From Rathayibacter tritici (GTDB lineage Bacteria; Actinomycetota; Actinomycetes; Actinomycetales; Microbacteriaceae), in the NCBI RefSeq assembly GCF_002932875.1, contig NZ_PSWS01000053.1:62001-126000 (forward strand): a DNA stretch of 64,000 nucleotides, written 5' to 3'. Under the pieces are notes generated by a model. That model was not told where the DNA came from, did no database searches, and saw only the letters and a list, made by a program, of their open reading frames with translations. This document shows positions 44,321 through 55,870 of the stretch, one piece after another (within the stretch, counting starts at the first letter, position 1; each line of letters opens with the position of its first letter). The position numbers and the translations under genes were made by a program.

Positions 44321-45169
44321 GTGCCACGCCCCGAATTCCAGGAGCTAGCGCTGTTTGCTAACGCTGTGACCCTGTTGGTCTCGTCCTCGACCGGTGAGAG
44401 TGACTTCCACACCCCGTCGATCTCCGAGTTCTTCCCGCCCGGTTTCCTCTTCGAGGGAACCCCTTTCGAGATCAACCGCGTCATGCTGGTCCGCTTCATC
44501 GCGGTCATCGCCCTGATGCTGTTCTTCTGGCTCGGGACGCGCAAGCTGCGCCTCGTCCCTGGCCGTTTCCAGAACGTCGTCGAGCTCGCGTTCGACTTCG
44601 TCCGCGTCACCATCGCGAAGGACATCCTCGGCGAGAAGGACGCCCGCCGCTTCCTCCCGATCCTCGTGACGATCTTCTTCGCGATCATCTCGATGAACCT
44701 GACCGGCATCGTCCCGTTCCTCAACATCGCGGGAACCTCCGTGGTGGGCATGCCGCTCTTCCTCGGCCTGGTCGCCTACGTGACCTTCATCTACGCGGGC
44801 ATCAAGGACCGGGGGATGGGCTTCTTCAAGAACGCGCTGTTCCCGCCCGGAGCGCCGTTCCTGATCTACTTCATCCTCACGCCGATCGAGCTGCTGCAGA
44901 CGTTCATCATCCGTCCGCTCTCGCTCGCGCTGCGGCTCGTGATGAACATGATCGTCGGCCACCTCCTGCTGGTCCTCTGCTTCTCCGCCACGCAGTTCTT
45001 CCTCTTCAGCTCCCAGATCGACCCGGGCTTCAAGCTCTTCGGCGTCGTGACCTTCGCCTTCGGCGGGGCGTTCACACTCTTCGAGCTTCTCGTCGCCGTG
45101 CTCCAGGCCTACATTTTCACCCTCCTCGCTGCGGTCTACATCCAGTTGGCCGTCGCCGAGGAGCACTGA
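44321..45169 (+). CDS. atpB: ATP synthase subunit a
   Basis: 282 residues from GTG 44321. The start is uncertain: an AGGAG at 44340-44344 lies inside this frame, six bases before a CTG (44351), and a GTG at 44366 would give the most typical N-terminus (MTLLVSSSTGESDF). Membrane subunit of the Fo proton channel with five to six helices. The essential arginine is in the segment PLSLALRLVMNMIVGHLLL; EFFPPGFLFEGTPF is the periplasmic N-terminal hallmark of the actinobacterial protein. First structural subunit of the operon. Confidence 0.95.
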   Translation: MPRPEFQELALFANAVTLLVSSSTGESDFHTPSISEFFPPGFLFEGTPFEINRVMLVRFIAVIALMLFFWLGTRKLRLVPGRFQNVVELAFDFVRVTIAKDILGEKDARRFLPILVTIFFAIISMNLTGIVPFLNIAGTSVVGMPLFLGLVAYVTFIYAGIKDRGMGFFKNALFPPGAPFLIYFILTPIELLQTFIIRPLSLALRLVMNMIVGHLLLVLCFSATQFFLFSSQIDPGFKLFGVVTFAFGGAFTLFELLVAVLQAYIFTLLAAVYIQLAVAEEH

Positions 45170-45200
45170 CCCCACTACGGCGGGCTCCCGCTCGCGCACA

Positions 45201-45272
45201 CGATCACCACCTCCGTGTTCCTATGACCACCCCCGTGTTCCTATGACCACCCCCGTGTTCCTATGACCACCC
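45201..45272 (+). repeat. 20-bp repeat ladder upstream of atpE (overlapping mini-ORFs)
   Basis: Units at 45201-45220, 45221-45240, 45241-45260 and a partial 45261-45272, close to CTATGACCACCCCCGTGTTC; the second and third are identical. The second and third units each open an ORF of seven codons (MTTPVFL) at ATG 45223 and 45243, whose TGA overlaps the next unit's ATG. A third short ORF (45263-45277) ends right before the atpE ribosome-binding site AAAGGA (45277-45282). The first unit has ATC in place of ATG. Confidence 0.85.
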
Positions 45273-45277
45273 ACTGA

Positions 45278-45526
<249 letters not shown>

Positions 45527-45528
45527 TC

Positions 45529-46086
45529 GTGGTCGGCACCGCTGTGAACATCGCTGCGGAAGAAGGTGACGTCCCCGCGGTCATTCTGATCCCGGAGTTC
45601 TACGACTTCTTCTGGTCGGGGGTGATCTTCCTCATCCTGCTGTTCTTCTTCTGGAGGCTGGTCCTGCCGCGCCTGCAGAAGATGCTGGATGCGCGCTCCG
45701 CCGCCATCGAGGGCACTATCGCGAGGGCCGACGAGGCTCAGCGACAGGCCGAGGCCGCCCTCGAGAAGTACACCGCTCAGCTGGCCGAGGCACGCGCCGA
45801 GGCCGGAGCGATCCGCGAGAAGGCGAACGTCGACGGCACCGCGATCGTGGCGGCGAAGAAGGAGCAGGCGCAGGTCGAGGCCGAGCGCATCCTCCACAAC
45901 GCGCACGCCCAGATCGAGGCGGACCGTCAGGCCGCTGTGGTCTCGCTCCGCTCCGAAGTCGGAACCCTCGCCATCGACCTCGCCTCCGGCGTGATCGGCG
46001 AGAGCCTCAACGATGACGCGAAGGCGTCCGCAATCGTGGACCGCTTCCTCGCCGACCTCGAGGCCTCGGAGAAGGCGAACAACTGA
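45529..46086 (+). CDS. atpF: ATP synthase subunit b
   Basis: 185 residues from GTG 45529. One membrane helix near the N-terminus (FWSGVIFLILLFFFWRLVLP), followed by a long charged helical stalk (ALEKYTAQLAEARAEAGAIR and onward) that joins Fo to F1 as a peripheral stator. An alternative GTG at 45544 would shorten the N-terminus by five residues. The stop overlaps the atpH start by one base. Confidence 0.95.
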   Translation: MVGTAVNIAAEEGDVPAVILIPEFYDFFWSGVIFLILLFFFWRLVLPRLQKMLDARSAAIEGTIARADEAQRQAEAALEKYTAQLAEARAEAGAIREKANVDGTAIVAAKKEQAQVEAERILHNAHAQIEADRQAAVVSLRSEVGTLAIDLASGVIGESLNDDAKASAIVDRFLADLEASEKANN

Positions 46087-46880
46087 TGGGCAGCGCGTCA
46101 CGACAGGCTCTGGCCGCCGCGAAGGCGGAGCTGTCCGCCTTCAGCGGCCACGTGTCGCTCGGGGCGGCTCAGCAGCTCTTCGAAGCGGCCCGTGTCATCG
46201 ACTCGCAGGCTCAATTGCGCTCGGCCCTCTCGGACCCGAGCGTCGAAGCAGCGAGCAAGCGCGCCCTCGTGGCCCGCGTGTTCGCTCCCTTCGACGCCAA
46301 CGCGAAGCGTCTGCTCACCGTCATCGCCGGTCACCGCTGGTCGAGCCCGAGCGACCTGGTCGCCGGCATCGAGGAGGTCGGAGTCCGCGCGATCGCCTCC
46401 TCCGCCCCCGCGGGGGTGTCGATCGAGCGCGAACTCCAGATGTTCGGTGCGGTCGTCTCGTCCGATGCCGGCCTGGAGCTGGCCCTGGGCAGCAAGCTCG
46501 CCGCGGCCGACTCCAAGGTGTCACTCGTGCAGCGCCTCCTCGAGGGCAAGGCCTCGGCCGAGACGCTCGCGATCCTCCGGCAGCTGGTCGCGCACCCGCG
46601 CGGTCGCCGCATCCCGGAGCTCGTCCGCTTCGCCGCAGGCGTAGTAGCCGACCAGGGTGGTTTCACCATCGCCACGATCTCTGTTGCTTCGCCGCTCGCG
46701 CCGCATCAGCTCGACCGGCTCCGGTCGGCACTGTCGCGCCAGTACGACCGCCCCGTCTCCGTCAACATGCTGGTCGACCCCTCCCTTCTGGGCGGGATGC
46801 GCCTGCAGGTAGGCGACGAGGTCATCGACGGCACCGTTTCCGCACGGTTGTCCGACCTGAAGCTCCAGCTCGCGTCCTGA
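46086..46880 (+). CDS. atpH: ATP synthase subunit delta
   Basis: 264 residues, longer than the roughly 180 of E. coli delta, as often in Actinobacteria. Predominantly helical stator subunit linking the b-stalk to the top of F1. The C-terminal region holds the conserved VNMLVDPSLLGGMRLQVGDE signature. ATG shares its first base with the atpF stop. Confidence 0.95.
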   Translation: MGSASRQALAAAKAELSAFSGHVSLGAAQQLFEAARVIDSQAQLRSALSDPSVEAASKRALVARVFAPFDANAKRLLTVIAGHRWSSPSDLVAGIEEVGVRAIASSAPAGVSIERELQMFGAVVSSDAGLELALGSKLAAADSKVSLVQRLLEGKASAETLAILRQLVAHPRGRRIPELVRFAAGVVADQGGFTIATISVASPLAPHQLDRLRSALSRQYDRPVSVNMLVDPSLLGGMRLQVGDEVIDGTVSARLSDLKLQLAS

Positions 46881-46985
46881 CGGGCGCACGTATCCTGAGA
46901 GGGCACCGCCCTCGACCCCCGCACCATCCAGGTCAGGCCCCGACGACCTCTTCGGCTCGCACGGACCCAACGAATAGGAATTCCC

Positions 46986-48623
46986 ATGGCAGATATCACC
47001 ATCAGCCCGGATGAGATCCGCGACGCGCTGAAGGACTTCGTCTCGTCGTACGAGCCGGGCAAGGCCTCCACCACCGAGGTCGGCTACGTCATCGACGCCG
47101 CCGACGGCATCGCCCACGTCGAGGGCCTCCCCGGCGTCATGGCCAATGAACTCATCCGCTTCTCCAACGGCGTCCTGGGCCTGGCTCAGAACCTCGACGA
47201 GAACGAGATCGGCGTCGTCGTGCTCGGCGAGTTCTCCGGCATCGAGGAGGGCATGGAGGTCACCCGCACCGGCGAGGTCCTCTCCGTCCCGGTCGGCGAC
47301 GGCTACCTCGGCCGCGTCGTCGACCCGCTCGGCAACCCGATCGACGGCCTCGGCGACATCGCCTCCGAGGGTCGTCGTGCGCTTGAACTCCAGGCCCCCG
47401 GCGTGATGTCGCGCAAGTCGGTCCACGAGCCGCTGCAGACCGGCATCAAGGCGATCGACGCGATGATCCCGGTCGGCCGTGGGCAGCGCCAGCTCATCAT
47501 CGGCGACCGCCAGACCGGTAAGACGGCGATCGCGATCGACACGATCATCAATCAGAAGGCCAACTGGGAGTCGGGCGACGCGAACAAGCAGGTTCGCTGC
47601 ATCTACGTCGCTATCGGCCAGAAGGGCTCGACCATCGCCTCGGTGAAGGGCGCGCTCGAGGACGCCGGAGCGATGGAGTACACGACGATCGTCGCGTCCC
47701 CCGCATCCGACCCCGCCGGTTTCAAGTACCTCGCCCCGTACACCGGCTCGGCCATCGGCCAGCACTGGATGTACGGCGGCAAGCACGTCCTGATCATCTT
47801 CGATGACCTGTCGAAGCAGGCCGAGGCCTACCGCGCCGTGTCGCTCCTGCTGCGCCGTCCGCCGGGACGCGAGGCGTACCCGGGTGACGTCTTCTACCTG
47901 CACTCCCGCCTGTTGGAGCGTTGCGCGAAGCTGTCGGACGAGCTCGGTGCCGGATCGATGACGGGCCTGCCGATCATCGAGACCAAGGCGAACGACGTTT
48001 CCGCGTATATCCCGACCAACGTGATCTCGATCACCGACGGCCAGATCTTCCTCCAGTCCGATCTCTTCAACGCCAACCAGCGTCCGGCGGTCGACGTGGG
48101 CATTTCGGTCTCGCGGGTCGGCGGCGATGCACAGGTCAAGTCGATCAAGAAGGTCTCCGGCACGCTCAAGCTCGAGCTGGCGCAGTACCGCTCGCTCGAG
48201 GCGTTCGCAATGTTCGCCTCCGACCTCGATGCAGCCTCGCGTCGTCAGCTCGCCCGCGGTGCCCGCCTCACTGAGTTGCTCAAGCAGCCGCAGTACTCGC
48301 CGTACCCGGTCGAGGAGCAGGTCGTCTCGATCTGGGCCGGCACGAACGGCAAGCTCGACGAGGTGCCGGTGCCGGACGTGCTGCGGTTCGAGCGCGAGCT
48401 CCTGGATTACCTGGGCCGCAATACTCAGGTCCTCAGTACCCTGCGCGACACGAACGTGCTCTCCGACGACACCGTCGCCGAGCTGAACCGTGCCGTCGAT
48501 GGCTTCAAGCTCGAGTTCCAGACCGGTGAGGGCAAGCCGCTCGCCTCGGTCGGACGCGAAGAGCATCAGGCGATCGCGGCCGACGAGGTCGGCCAGGAAA
48601 AGATCGTCAAGGGCCGTCGCTGA
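46986..48623 (+). CDS. atpA: ATP synthase subunit alpha
   Basis: 545 residues. Non-catalytic nucleotide-binding subunit of F1. Beta-barrel N-terminal domain ([20 protein letters not shown]), P-loop GDRQTGKT (Lys179) and the arginine finger region [16 protein letters not shown] in the C-terminal part are present. The C-terminal extension of about 35 residues is a known trait of actinobacterial alpha subunits; in mycobacteria it suppresses ATP hydrolysis. ATG start with TAGGAA ahead; about 105 bp separate it from atpH. Confidence 0.98.
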   Translation: MADITISPDEIRDALKDFVSSYEPGKASTTEVGYVIDAADGIAHVEGLPGVMANELIRFSNGVLGLAQNLDENEIGVVVLGEFSGIEEGMEVTRTGEVLSVPVGDGYLGRVVDPLGNPIDGLGDIASEGRRALELQAPGVMSRKSVHEPLQTGIKAIDAMIPVGRGQRQLIIGDRQTGKTAIAIDTIINQKANWESGDANKQVRCIYVAIGQKGSTIASVKGALEDAGAMEYTTIVASPASDPAGFKYLAPYTGSAIGQHWMYGGKHVLIIFDDLSKQAEAYRAVSLLLRRPPGREAYPGDVFYLHSRLLERCAKLSDELGAGSMTGLPIIETKANDVSAYIPTNVISITDGQIFLQSDLFNANQRPAVDVGISVSRVGGDAQVKSIKKVSGTLKLELAQYRSLEAFAMFASDLDAASRRQLARGARLTELLKQPQYSPYPVEEQVVSIWAGTNGKLDEVPVPDVLRFERELLDYLGRNTQVLSTLRDTNVLSDDTVAELNRAVDGFKLEFQTGEGKPLASVGREEHQAIAADEVGQEKIVKGRR

Positions 48624-48670
48624 CCAGCGGCACCCCGACGATTCGCCACTTTTAGGACAACAGGAGACAC

Positions 48671-49567
48671 ATGGGAGCGCAACTCCGGGTCTACCGGTCG
48701 AAGATCCGCTCGGCCCAGACGACCAAAAAGATCACTCGGGCCATGGAGCTGATCTCGGCCTCGCGCATCCAGAAGGCGCAGAACCGCGTCGCTGCCGCGG
48801 CGCCGTACTCGAACGCGATTACCCGTGCGGTGTCCGCTGTCGCGACCTACTCGAACGTCGAGCACCCGCTGACGACTGAGCGCGAGAAGTTGGACACGGC
48901 CGCGATCGTGATCTTCACCTCCGACCGCGGCCTCGCCGGCGCCTTCTCCTCGAGCGTGCTCAAAGAGGCCGAGGAGCTGGCCGCTCTGCTGCGCAGCGAG
49001 GGCAAAGAGGTCGTCTTCTACCTGGTCGGGCGCAAGGCGAACGCGTACTTCTCGTTCCGGAAGCGGGCGAGTGTCCGCGTCTGGACGGGTGGCACCGACC
49101 AGCCCGTGTTCGAGACGGCGAAGGAGATCGCGGACGCGGTCGTCGAGTCGTACAACCTCGATGACGAGGAGGGCGGTGTGGACGAGATCCACCTCGTCTA
49201 CAACCGTTTCGTCAGCATGGTCACCCAGCAGCCGACCGTCGTCCGGCTTCTGCCGCTCGAGGTCGTCGAGGGCGTCGAGGAGCAGAACAGCGAGCTCTAC
49301 CCGCTGTACGAGTTCGAGCCCGATCCCGAGACGGTGCTCGACCGCCTCCTGCCTGTGTACGTCGAGAGCCGCATCTTCAACGCGATGTTGCAGTCGGCGG
49401 CCTCGGAGCACGCGGCGCGCCAGAAGGCGATGAAGTCGGCGAGCGACAACGCGGACACGCTGATCAAGACGTACACCCGCCTCGCCAATAACGCCCGCCA
49501 GACCGAGATCACGCAGCAGATCGCCGAGATCGTCGGCGGCGCCGACGCCCTGTCCTCCTCCAAGTAG
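48671..49567 (+). CDS. atpG: ATP synthase subunit gamma
   Basis: 298 residues. Central rotor shaft: N-terminal coiled coil with [20 protein letters not shown] and C-terminal helix [20 protein letters not shown]. The globular middle includes [20 protein letters not shown]. An acidic insertion ([11 protein letters not shown]) occurs in the region where mycobacterial gamma has a loop that affects hydrolysis. Start ATG 48671 with CAGGAG upstream. Confidence 0.97.
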   Translation: MGAQLRVYRSKIRSAQTTKKITRAMELISASRIQKAQNRVAAAAPYSNAITRAVSAVATYSNVEHPLTTEREKLDTAAIVIFTSDRGLAGAFSSSVLKEAEELAALLRSEGKEVVFYLVGRKANAYFSFRKRASVRVWTGGTDQPVFETAKEIADAVVESYNLDDEEGGVDEIHLVYNRFVSMVTQQPTVVRLLPLEVVEGVEEQNSELYPLYEFEPDPETVLDRLLPVYVESRIFNAMLQSAASEHAARQKAMKSASDNADTLIKTYTRLANNARQTEITQQIAEIVGGADALSSSK

Positions 49568-51106
<1,539 letters not shown>

Positions 51107-51108
51107 TC

Positions 51109-51372
51109 ATGGCCGGGACCCTGAAGGTCAGCGTCGTCTCCGCGAACGCCGAGGTGTGGTCCGGGGAGGCGAAGCAGCTCACGGCTCGCACGGTCGAGGG
51201 CGAGATCGGCATCCTCGCCGGCCATGAGCCGATGCTCGCGATCCTCGCTACGGGCGAGGTGCGGGTCACGGCCGTGGACGGCACGCGTCTCATCGCGCAG
51301 GCCGACGACGGCTTCCTGTCCGTCGAGAACGACGTAGTGACCGTGGTCGCGCGTCAGGCGTCGCTGGTCTGA
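51109..51372 (+). CDS. atpC: ATP synthase subunit epsilon
   Basis: 87 residues. Only the N-terminal beta-sandwich is present (VSVVSANAEVWSGEAKQLTA, EGEIGILAGHEPML); the C-terminal helical hairpin that inhibits hydrolysis in E. coli is missing. Short epsilon subunits are usual in this family. GAAGGAG stands a dozen bases before the ATG. Last gene of the operon. Confidence 0.95.
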   Translation: MAGTLKVSVVSANAEVWSGEAKQLTARTVEGEIGILAGHEPMLAILATGEVRVTAVDGTRLIAQADDGFLSVENDVVTVVARQASLV

Positions 51373-51395
51373 CACACCGCCGCGTGTCGCGGCAC

Positions 51396-51436
51396 CGAAG
51401 GGGCTGGACGATCATCGCGATCGCTCGGCCCTTTCG
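51396..51436 (+). terminator. Terminator of the atp operon
   Basis: CGAAGGGGC (51396-51404) pairs with GCCCTTTCG (51428-51436), one G-U pair, and a smaller hairpin CGATC...GATCG fits inside the loop. CTTTC provides a partial T-rich tail. Lies 24 bases after atpC and before yaaA. Confidence 0.6.
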
Positions 51437-51474
51437 TCGTGCGATCCCTGTCCCCGAGTGCTCGAAGGAGTTCC

Positions 51475-52227
51475 GTGCACGTCCTACTCCCACCGTCCGA
51501 GACCAAGCGGGACGGTGGCACCGAGGCATTCGCGCTCGAGTCGCTCGCTTTCCCGGAGCTTCAGGCGAAGCGGCGCGCACTCGCGGATGCGGTGATCGCT
51601 CTGGCTTCGGACCGCGAGCTCTCGGCCAGGGCTTTGAAGCTCGGACCGCGTCAGCTCGGCGAGATCGACCGTAATGCCGCGCTCGCCAGGGCCCCCGGGC
51701 TCCCTGCGGTAGACCGGTTCGACGGTGTGCTCTTCGACGCTCTCGACGCGCGCAGCCTCGAGAGGGGAGCTCGGGAGGCGCTGGGACGGACCGTCATCGT
51801 GCAGTCCGCCCTCTGGGGGCCTGTCCGCGCGCTCGACGCGATCCCTGCTTATCGCCTGTCGCACGACTCTCGCGTCCCCGGGTTCCCGCTCAAGCGCTGG
51901 TGGGCGGCGGAGGCGGGACGGGTGCTCTCCACTCTCGACGGTCTTGTGCTGGACCTGCGCAGCGAGGCCTATGCTGCGCTCGGGCCGGTTCCGCCGGGCG
52001 AGGGGCGCTTCTTCGTGCGGGTGCGCTCGCGCGGCGCGCAGGGGGAGCTGCGCTCGCTGAACCACTTCAACAAGCAGGGCAAGGGCCGCTTCGTGCGCGC
52101 GCTGGCGGAGGACGGGCTGGCGACGGACTCGCTGGATGTGCTCGCGACGTGGGCGGAGGGTCGAGGCTTCTCTCTCTCCGAGAACCGCGAGACCGGCGAG
52201 CTCGACCTGGTGGTGCCGGAGGCGTAG
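51475..52227 (+). CDS. yaaA: YaaA-family peroxide-stress protein
   Basis: 250 residues from GTG 51475, with a perfect GAAGGAG (51464-51470) four bases ahead. The family opening HVLLPPSETKRDGG, the middle LWGPVRALDAIPAYRLSH and the C-terminal SLNHFNKQGKGRFVRAL are diagnostic of the former DUF328. In E. coli YaaA lowers free iron during hydrogen-peroxide stress; members bind DNA. The gene stands in the space between the atp terminator and the alkylation-repair genes and is convergent with tag, three bases apart. Confidence 0.9.
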   Translation: MHVLLPPSETKRDGGTEAFALESLAFPELQAKRRALADAVIALASDRELSARALKLGPRQLGEIDRNAALARAPGLPAVDRFDGVLFDALDARSLERGAREALGRTVIVQSALWGPVRALDAIPAYRLSHDSRVPGFPLKRWWAAEAGRVLSTLDGLVLDLRSEAYAALGPVPPGEGRFFVRVRSRGAQGELRSLNHFNKQGKGRFVRALAEDGLATDSLDVLATWAEGRGFSLSENRETGELDLVVPEA

Positions 52228-52230
52228 TGC

Positions 52231-52824
52231 TCACGGTCGACGCCAACAGCCCGTGAGGTGGTCGTCGACGACTCCTGCCGACTGCATCAGCGCGTAGGCC
52301 GTGGTCGGCCCGACGAAGCGGAGCCCGATGCCCTTGAGCGCGCGCGCCAGGGCCACCGACTCGGGCGTCGAGGCCGGCACGTCTTTCACCTCGAGGACGC
52401 GGTGCGCCTGTGCCGGGTCGTGGAACGACCAGACCAGCCGGTCGAGCGCTCCCTCGCCCTCCTGATCGATGAACGCGAGGACGGAGCGGGCGTTGTCCCG
52501 CGTAGCGGTGATCTTCGCCCGGTTACGAATGATGCCGGTGTCCTCCATCAAGCGCTCGACATCGTCGTCATCGAATCGGGCGACGAGCGCCGGATCGAAG
52601 CCGGCGAACGCCTCGCGGAACTGCGGGCGCTTGCGGAGGATCGTGATCCACGAGAGCCCGGACTGGAATGCCTCGAGCGAGATCTTCTCGAAGAGCAAGC
52701 GGTCGCCGTGCAGCGGAGTACCCCACTCCTCGTCGTGGTAACGGCGGTACTGCGCGTCCGCCCCACTCCATGCGCAGCGGAGGAGGCCGTCGTCGCCTCG
52801 GGTCAGCCCGTCGCCGACGCTCAT
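52231..52824 (-). CDS. tag: DNA-3-methyladenine glycosylase I
   Basis: 197 residues from ATG 52824. Removes N3-methyladenine from DNA. Motifs: RCAWSGADAQYRRYHDEEWG at the N-terminus with zinc-ligand Cys and His, FEKISLEAFQSGLSWITIL in the core, and GVVDDHLTGC near the C-terminus with the second His/Cys pair. The zinc snap is therefore complete. Overlaps the upstream ogt gene by 4 bp; the two form a small alkylation-repair operon. Confidence 0.95.
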   Translation of the reverse strand: MSVGDGLTRGDDGLLRCAWSGADAQYRRYHDEEWGTPLHGDRLLFEKISLEAFQSGLSWITILRKRPQFREAFAGFDPALVARFDDDDVERLMEDTGIIRNRAKITATRDNARSVLAFIDQEGEGALDRLVWSFHDPAQAHRVLEVKDVPASTPESVALARALKGIGLRFVGPTTAYALMQSAGVVDDHLTGCWRRP

Positions 52825-53315
52825 CGGTGCGGGATCCCCTCGTGCTCCAGCAACCACGCCTTGGTGGTGATGCCCTCGCCCGCGCTGAAACCGGTGATGC
52901 GGCCGTCGCTGGCAAGCACCCGGTGGCAGCCGATGATGATCGGTACCGGATTCGCTCCGACTGCGCTGCCGATCGGTCGTCCCGCACGCGGACGACCGGT
53001 GGCTGCACCTAAAGCCCCGTAGGACGTGATCTCGCCGAAGGAGAGCGCCTGGAGGCGCCCCCAGACCTCGAGCTGGAACGGTGTGCCGTGAAGAGCGACG
53101 GGCAGGTCGAAGCAGCGGCGTGCTCCGCCGAAGTACTCGTTGAGCTGCTCGACCGCCCGCTCGAGCACCGGCAGCTCCGACTCCGGGAGGTGCTCGTGCG
53201 GGAGCCGGCCGGCCTTCTCGATGGCCAGCGAGACGATCGAGGCGCCGTCGGTGCCGACCTCGATGCGGCCGAGTGGGCTGGTGGTGCGTCGCACCTGGAG
53301 GGGAGTCGTTCTCAT
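52821..53315 (-). CDS. ogt: Methylated-DNA--protein-cysteine methyltransferase
   Basis: 164 residues. Suicide repair of O6-methylguanine by transfer of the alkyl group to its active-site cysteine. The motif reads IIIGCHRVLASDGRITGFS, with glycine where most members have proline before the cysteine. The helix-turn-helix region is VWGRLQALSFGEITSYGALG. Normal length for a single-domain Ogt. Overlaps tag, which it precedes in transcription. Confidence 0.95.
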   Translation of the reverse strand: MRTTPLQVRRTTSPLGRIEVGTDGASIVSLAIEKAGRLPHEHLPESELPVLERAVEQLNEYFGGARRCFDLPVALHGTPFQLEVWGRLQALSFGEITSYGALGAATGRPRAGRPIGSAVGANPVPIIIGCHRVLASDGRITGFSAGEGITTKAWLLEHEGIPHR

Positions 53316-53546
53316 GGGTCGAGAGTATCCGCGCGGCCGGGGCCCGACCGGCGGGAATCGGACACCGGTGCAGAGCTCGCGGTATTCGTGGCTGTGGAGG
53401 GACGTTCTCCCGGATCGGACGCGGAGGAGGGGTGCTTGGCGACGCCGACGTCGATTCCTCCCTCCACAGGCGCCGATCAGGCGATTCGTCCGACGTCCGC
53501 GGAGGATTCAGCCCACGGCGGTGCAACGGGTCGGCAGGATCGCCGC

Positions 53547-54416
53547 ATGACCTCCTCAGCCCTCACCTCGACACCTGTTCCCGCCGCCCTTCCCTTCGTT
53601 CAGTGGGCCGATGCCGCACCGCTCCCCACGGCGTTCGCGGTCAGCCGTCCGCGGCCGAGCCCCGGCCCGGGGAGCCTCGTGCTCGTTGCGCTGCGCGCGG
53701 GTTTGCCGGTCGGCTCGCTCCGCTTCGCGTTGACGGGCGCCGGTCCCGAGCTCGTCGCGGGGGCCTGCCTCGGAGCGCTCGGCCGCTTCGGCCGCATCCA
53801 GCGCGCGATCGCACTGGTGCGACCTGACGAGCCCGATCCGGAGGCGAGCGCCCGCCTCGTCGTGGCGCTTCGTGAACGGGCGCGGAGCCTCCCCGCGCTG
53901 TCGCTGCGAATCGCCGTTCTCCCTCGTCCGGGCCGGGAGCAGGGCTTCGGTGAGACCGGGCGCGAGGACACGCGAGCGGTCGTGGCCGCCGTCGACCGGC
54001 TTCTCGACCGGCACCCGGATGCAGCACTGCCGCGGGTCCTGCTCCTCGCCGTGGACGATCTCGTCCGCCGGGCGCTCCGCGACCAGGACGCTCGGGCGAG
54101 GCCCGCGGCGCTGGCCGCGCTCATCGTCGCGGTGCAGAGCACTCGCGGCGCGGACCGCCTACTCCTGCTGGCCCGTGGGGGAGCGGAGGTATCCGCGGGA
54201 TCGCTTGTCACCCTGCTCCGACGCGCCGCAGCCGCCGCCCCGGTGAGCGAGCGAGCCGGTGTCCTCGTCGTGCTCGCCCGGCTCCTGGCGGGCGACGGGC
54301 AGGCTGCGCAGGCCCGAGATCTCGCGAGTCAAGCTGTCGCACTCGACCCGCACCACCTCGGCGCGCGTCGTCTCGCGTCCGCCCTCGCCGCCGAGCGGCA
54401 GGAGCGCGCGGCATGA
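53547..54416 (+). CDS. DUF4192-like protein of unknown function
   Basis: 289 residues from ATG 53547; CAGGA lies about ten bases upstream. Alanine/leucine/arginine-rich and soluble. The opening (PGSLVLVALRAGLPVGSLRF) and the C-terminal block (RAGVLVVLARLLAGDGQAAQ to DPHHLGARRLASAL) recall actinobacterial DUF4192 proteins, but the match is by eye. No catalytic motif is visible. Divergent from ogt across a 231-bp gap, and convergent with the aminotransferase gene 5 bp away. Confidence 0.65.
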   Translation: MTSSALTSTPVPAALPFVQWADAAPLPTAFAVSRPRPSPGPGSLVLVALRAGLPVGSLRFALTGAGPELVAGACLGALGRFGRIQRAIALVRPDEPDPEASARLVVALRERARSLPALSLRIAVLPRPGREQGFGETGREDTRAVVAAVDRLLDRHPDAALPRVLLLAVDDLVRRALRDQDARARPAALAALIVAVQSTRGADRLLLLARGGAEVSAGSLVTLLRRAAAAAPVSERAGVLVVLARLLAGDGQAAQARDLASQAVALDPHHLGARRLASALAAERQERAA

Positions 54417-54421
54417 GGACT

Positions 54422-55867
54422 CTAGAGACGCGACCAGGCCTCGGTCAGCACGGCCCGCAGGATCTGCTCGATCTCATCGAACTCCTTCGGACCGATTGTC
54501 AGCGGAGGAGCCAGCTGCACGACGGGATCCCCGCGGTCGTCCGCACGGCAGTACAGACCAGCATCGAAGAGCCCCTTCGAGAGGAATCCGCGCAGCAGCC
54601 GCTCCGACTCGTCCTCGTCGAACGTCTCCTTCGTCGCCTTGTCCTTCACCAGCTCGATGCCGAAGAAGTAGCCGTCGCCGCGCACGTCTCCGACAATCGG
54701 CAGGTCGAGGAGCTTCTCGAGTGTCGAGCGGAAGACGGGCGAGTTCTCGCGGACGCGTTCGTTCAGACCCTCCTCCTCGAAGATGTCGAGGTTCTCGAGC
54801 GCGACTGCTGCCGAGACGGGGTGCCCACCGAAGGTATAACCGTGCGGGAACACGACCTGGCCGTGTCGGAAGGGCTCGTAGATCCGATCGCTCACGATGG
54901 TCGCGCCGATGGGGGAGTAGCCGCTCGTCATCCCCTTGGCGCAGGTGATCATGTCCGGAACGTAGCCGTACTCGTCGCAGGCGAACATGCGGCCGATGCG
55001 ACCGAACGCGCAAATGACTTCGTCCGAGACCAGCAGCACGTCGTGCTTGTCGCAGATCTCACGCACCCGCTGGAAGTAGCCGGGAGGCGGCGGGAAACAG
55101 CCGCCCGAGTTCTGCACGGGTTCCAGGAACACGGCGGCGACCGTGTCCGGCCCCTCGAACTCGATCATCTCCTCGATGCGATTGGCGGCCCAGAGACCGA
55201 ATGCCTCCAGATCGTCGCCGTGCTCGGGCGCCCGGTAGAAGTTCGTGTTGGGCACGCGGAAGCCGCCCGGGACCAGCGGCTCGAACATCGACTTCATACC
55301 GGGAATGCCGGTGATGGCAAGGGCTCCCTGCGGAGTGCCGTGGTAAGCGACCGAGCGCGAGATCACCTTGTGCTTGCCGGGCTTGCCCTGCAACTTCCAG
55401 TAGTGCTTGGCGAGCTTGAAGGCGGTCTCGACGGCCTCGCCTCCGCCGGTCGAGAAGAAGACGCGGTTGAGGTCGCCCGGCGCGTAGTCGGCGAGGCGGT
55501 CGGCCAGCTCGATCGCCGAAGGGGTGGCGTACGACCACAGCGGGAAGAACGAGAGTTCCGAGGCCTGCTTCGCCGCCGCCTGCGCCAACCGGCGGCGGCC
55601 GTGGCCCGCATTGACGACGAAGAGGCCGGAGAGGCCGTCGAAGTACTTGCGTCCAGTGCTGTCCCAGATGTGGTGGCCCTCGCCGCGCGTCACGATCGGG
55701 ACGCCCGCTCCGGAGTCCATCGTGGACTGGCGGGTGAAGTGCATCCAGAGGTGGTCCTTCGCCTTCTTCTGCAGCGAGGCGTCATCGATCCCCCCTGGTG
55801 CGTCGGTTCCGCGGACGGGATCGCCCGACTCGAGGCCGGAGGTCGAAAAAGCTGTCTCGGTGGTCAT
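54422..55867 (-). CDS. Class III aminotransferase (putrescine/polyamine type)
   Basis: 481 residues. PLP enzyme; the Schiff-base lysine is in MITCAKGMTSGYSPIGA. The motifs YFDGLSGLFVVNAGHGRR, FSTGGGEAVETAFKLAKHYW and LLVSDEVICAFGRIG are typical of the subgroup that includes SpuC-like putrescine/spermidine:pyruvate aminotransferases and omega-transaminases. A polyamine uptake system lies 2.5 kb away, and an Lrp-type regulator directly precedes it, so a role in polyamine or omega-amino acid breakdown is likely. Exact substrate uncertain. Confidence 0.9.
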   Translation of the reverse strand: MTTETAFSTSGLESGDPVRGTDAPGGIDDASLQKKAKDHLWMHFTRQSTMDSGAGVPIVTRGEGHHIWDSTGRKYFDGLSGLFVVNAGHGRRRLAQAAAKQASELSFFPLWSYATPSAIELADRLADYAPGDLNRVFFSTGGGEAVETAFKLAKHYWKLQGKPGKHKVISRSVAYHGTPQGALAITGIPGMKSMFEPLVPGGFRVPNTNFYRAPEHGDDLEAFGLWAANRIEEMIEFEGPDTVAAVFLEPVQNSGGCFPPPPGYFQRVREICDKHDVLLVSDEVICAFGRIGRMFACDEYGYVPDMITCAKGMTSGYSPIGATIVSDRIYEPFRHGQVVFPHGYTFGGHPVSAAVALENLDIFEEEGLNERVRENSPVFRSTLEKLLDLPIVGDVRGDGYFFGIELVKDKATKETFDEDESERLLRGFLSKGLFDAGLYCRADDRGDPVVQLAPPLTIGPKEFDEIEQILRAVLTEAWSRL

Positions 55868-55870
55868 CGG

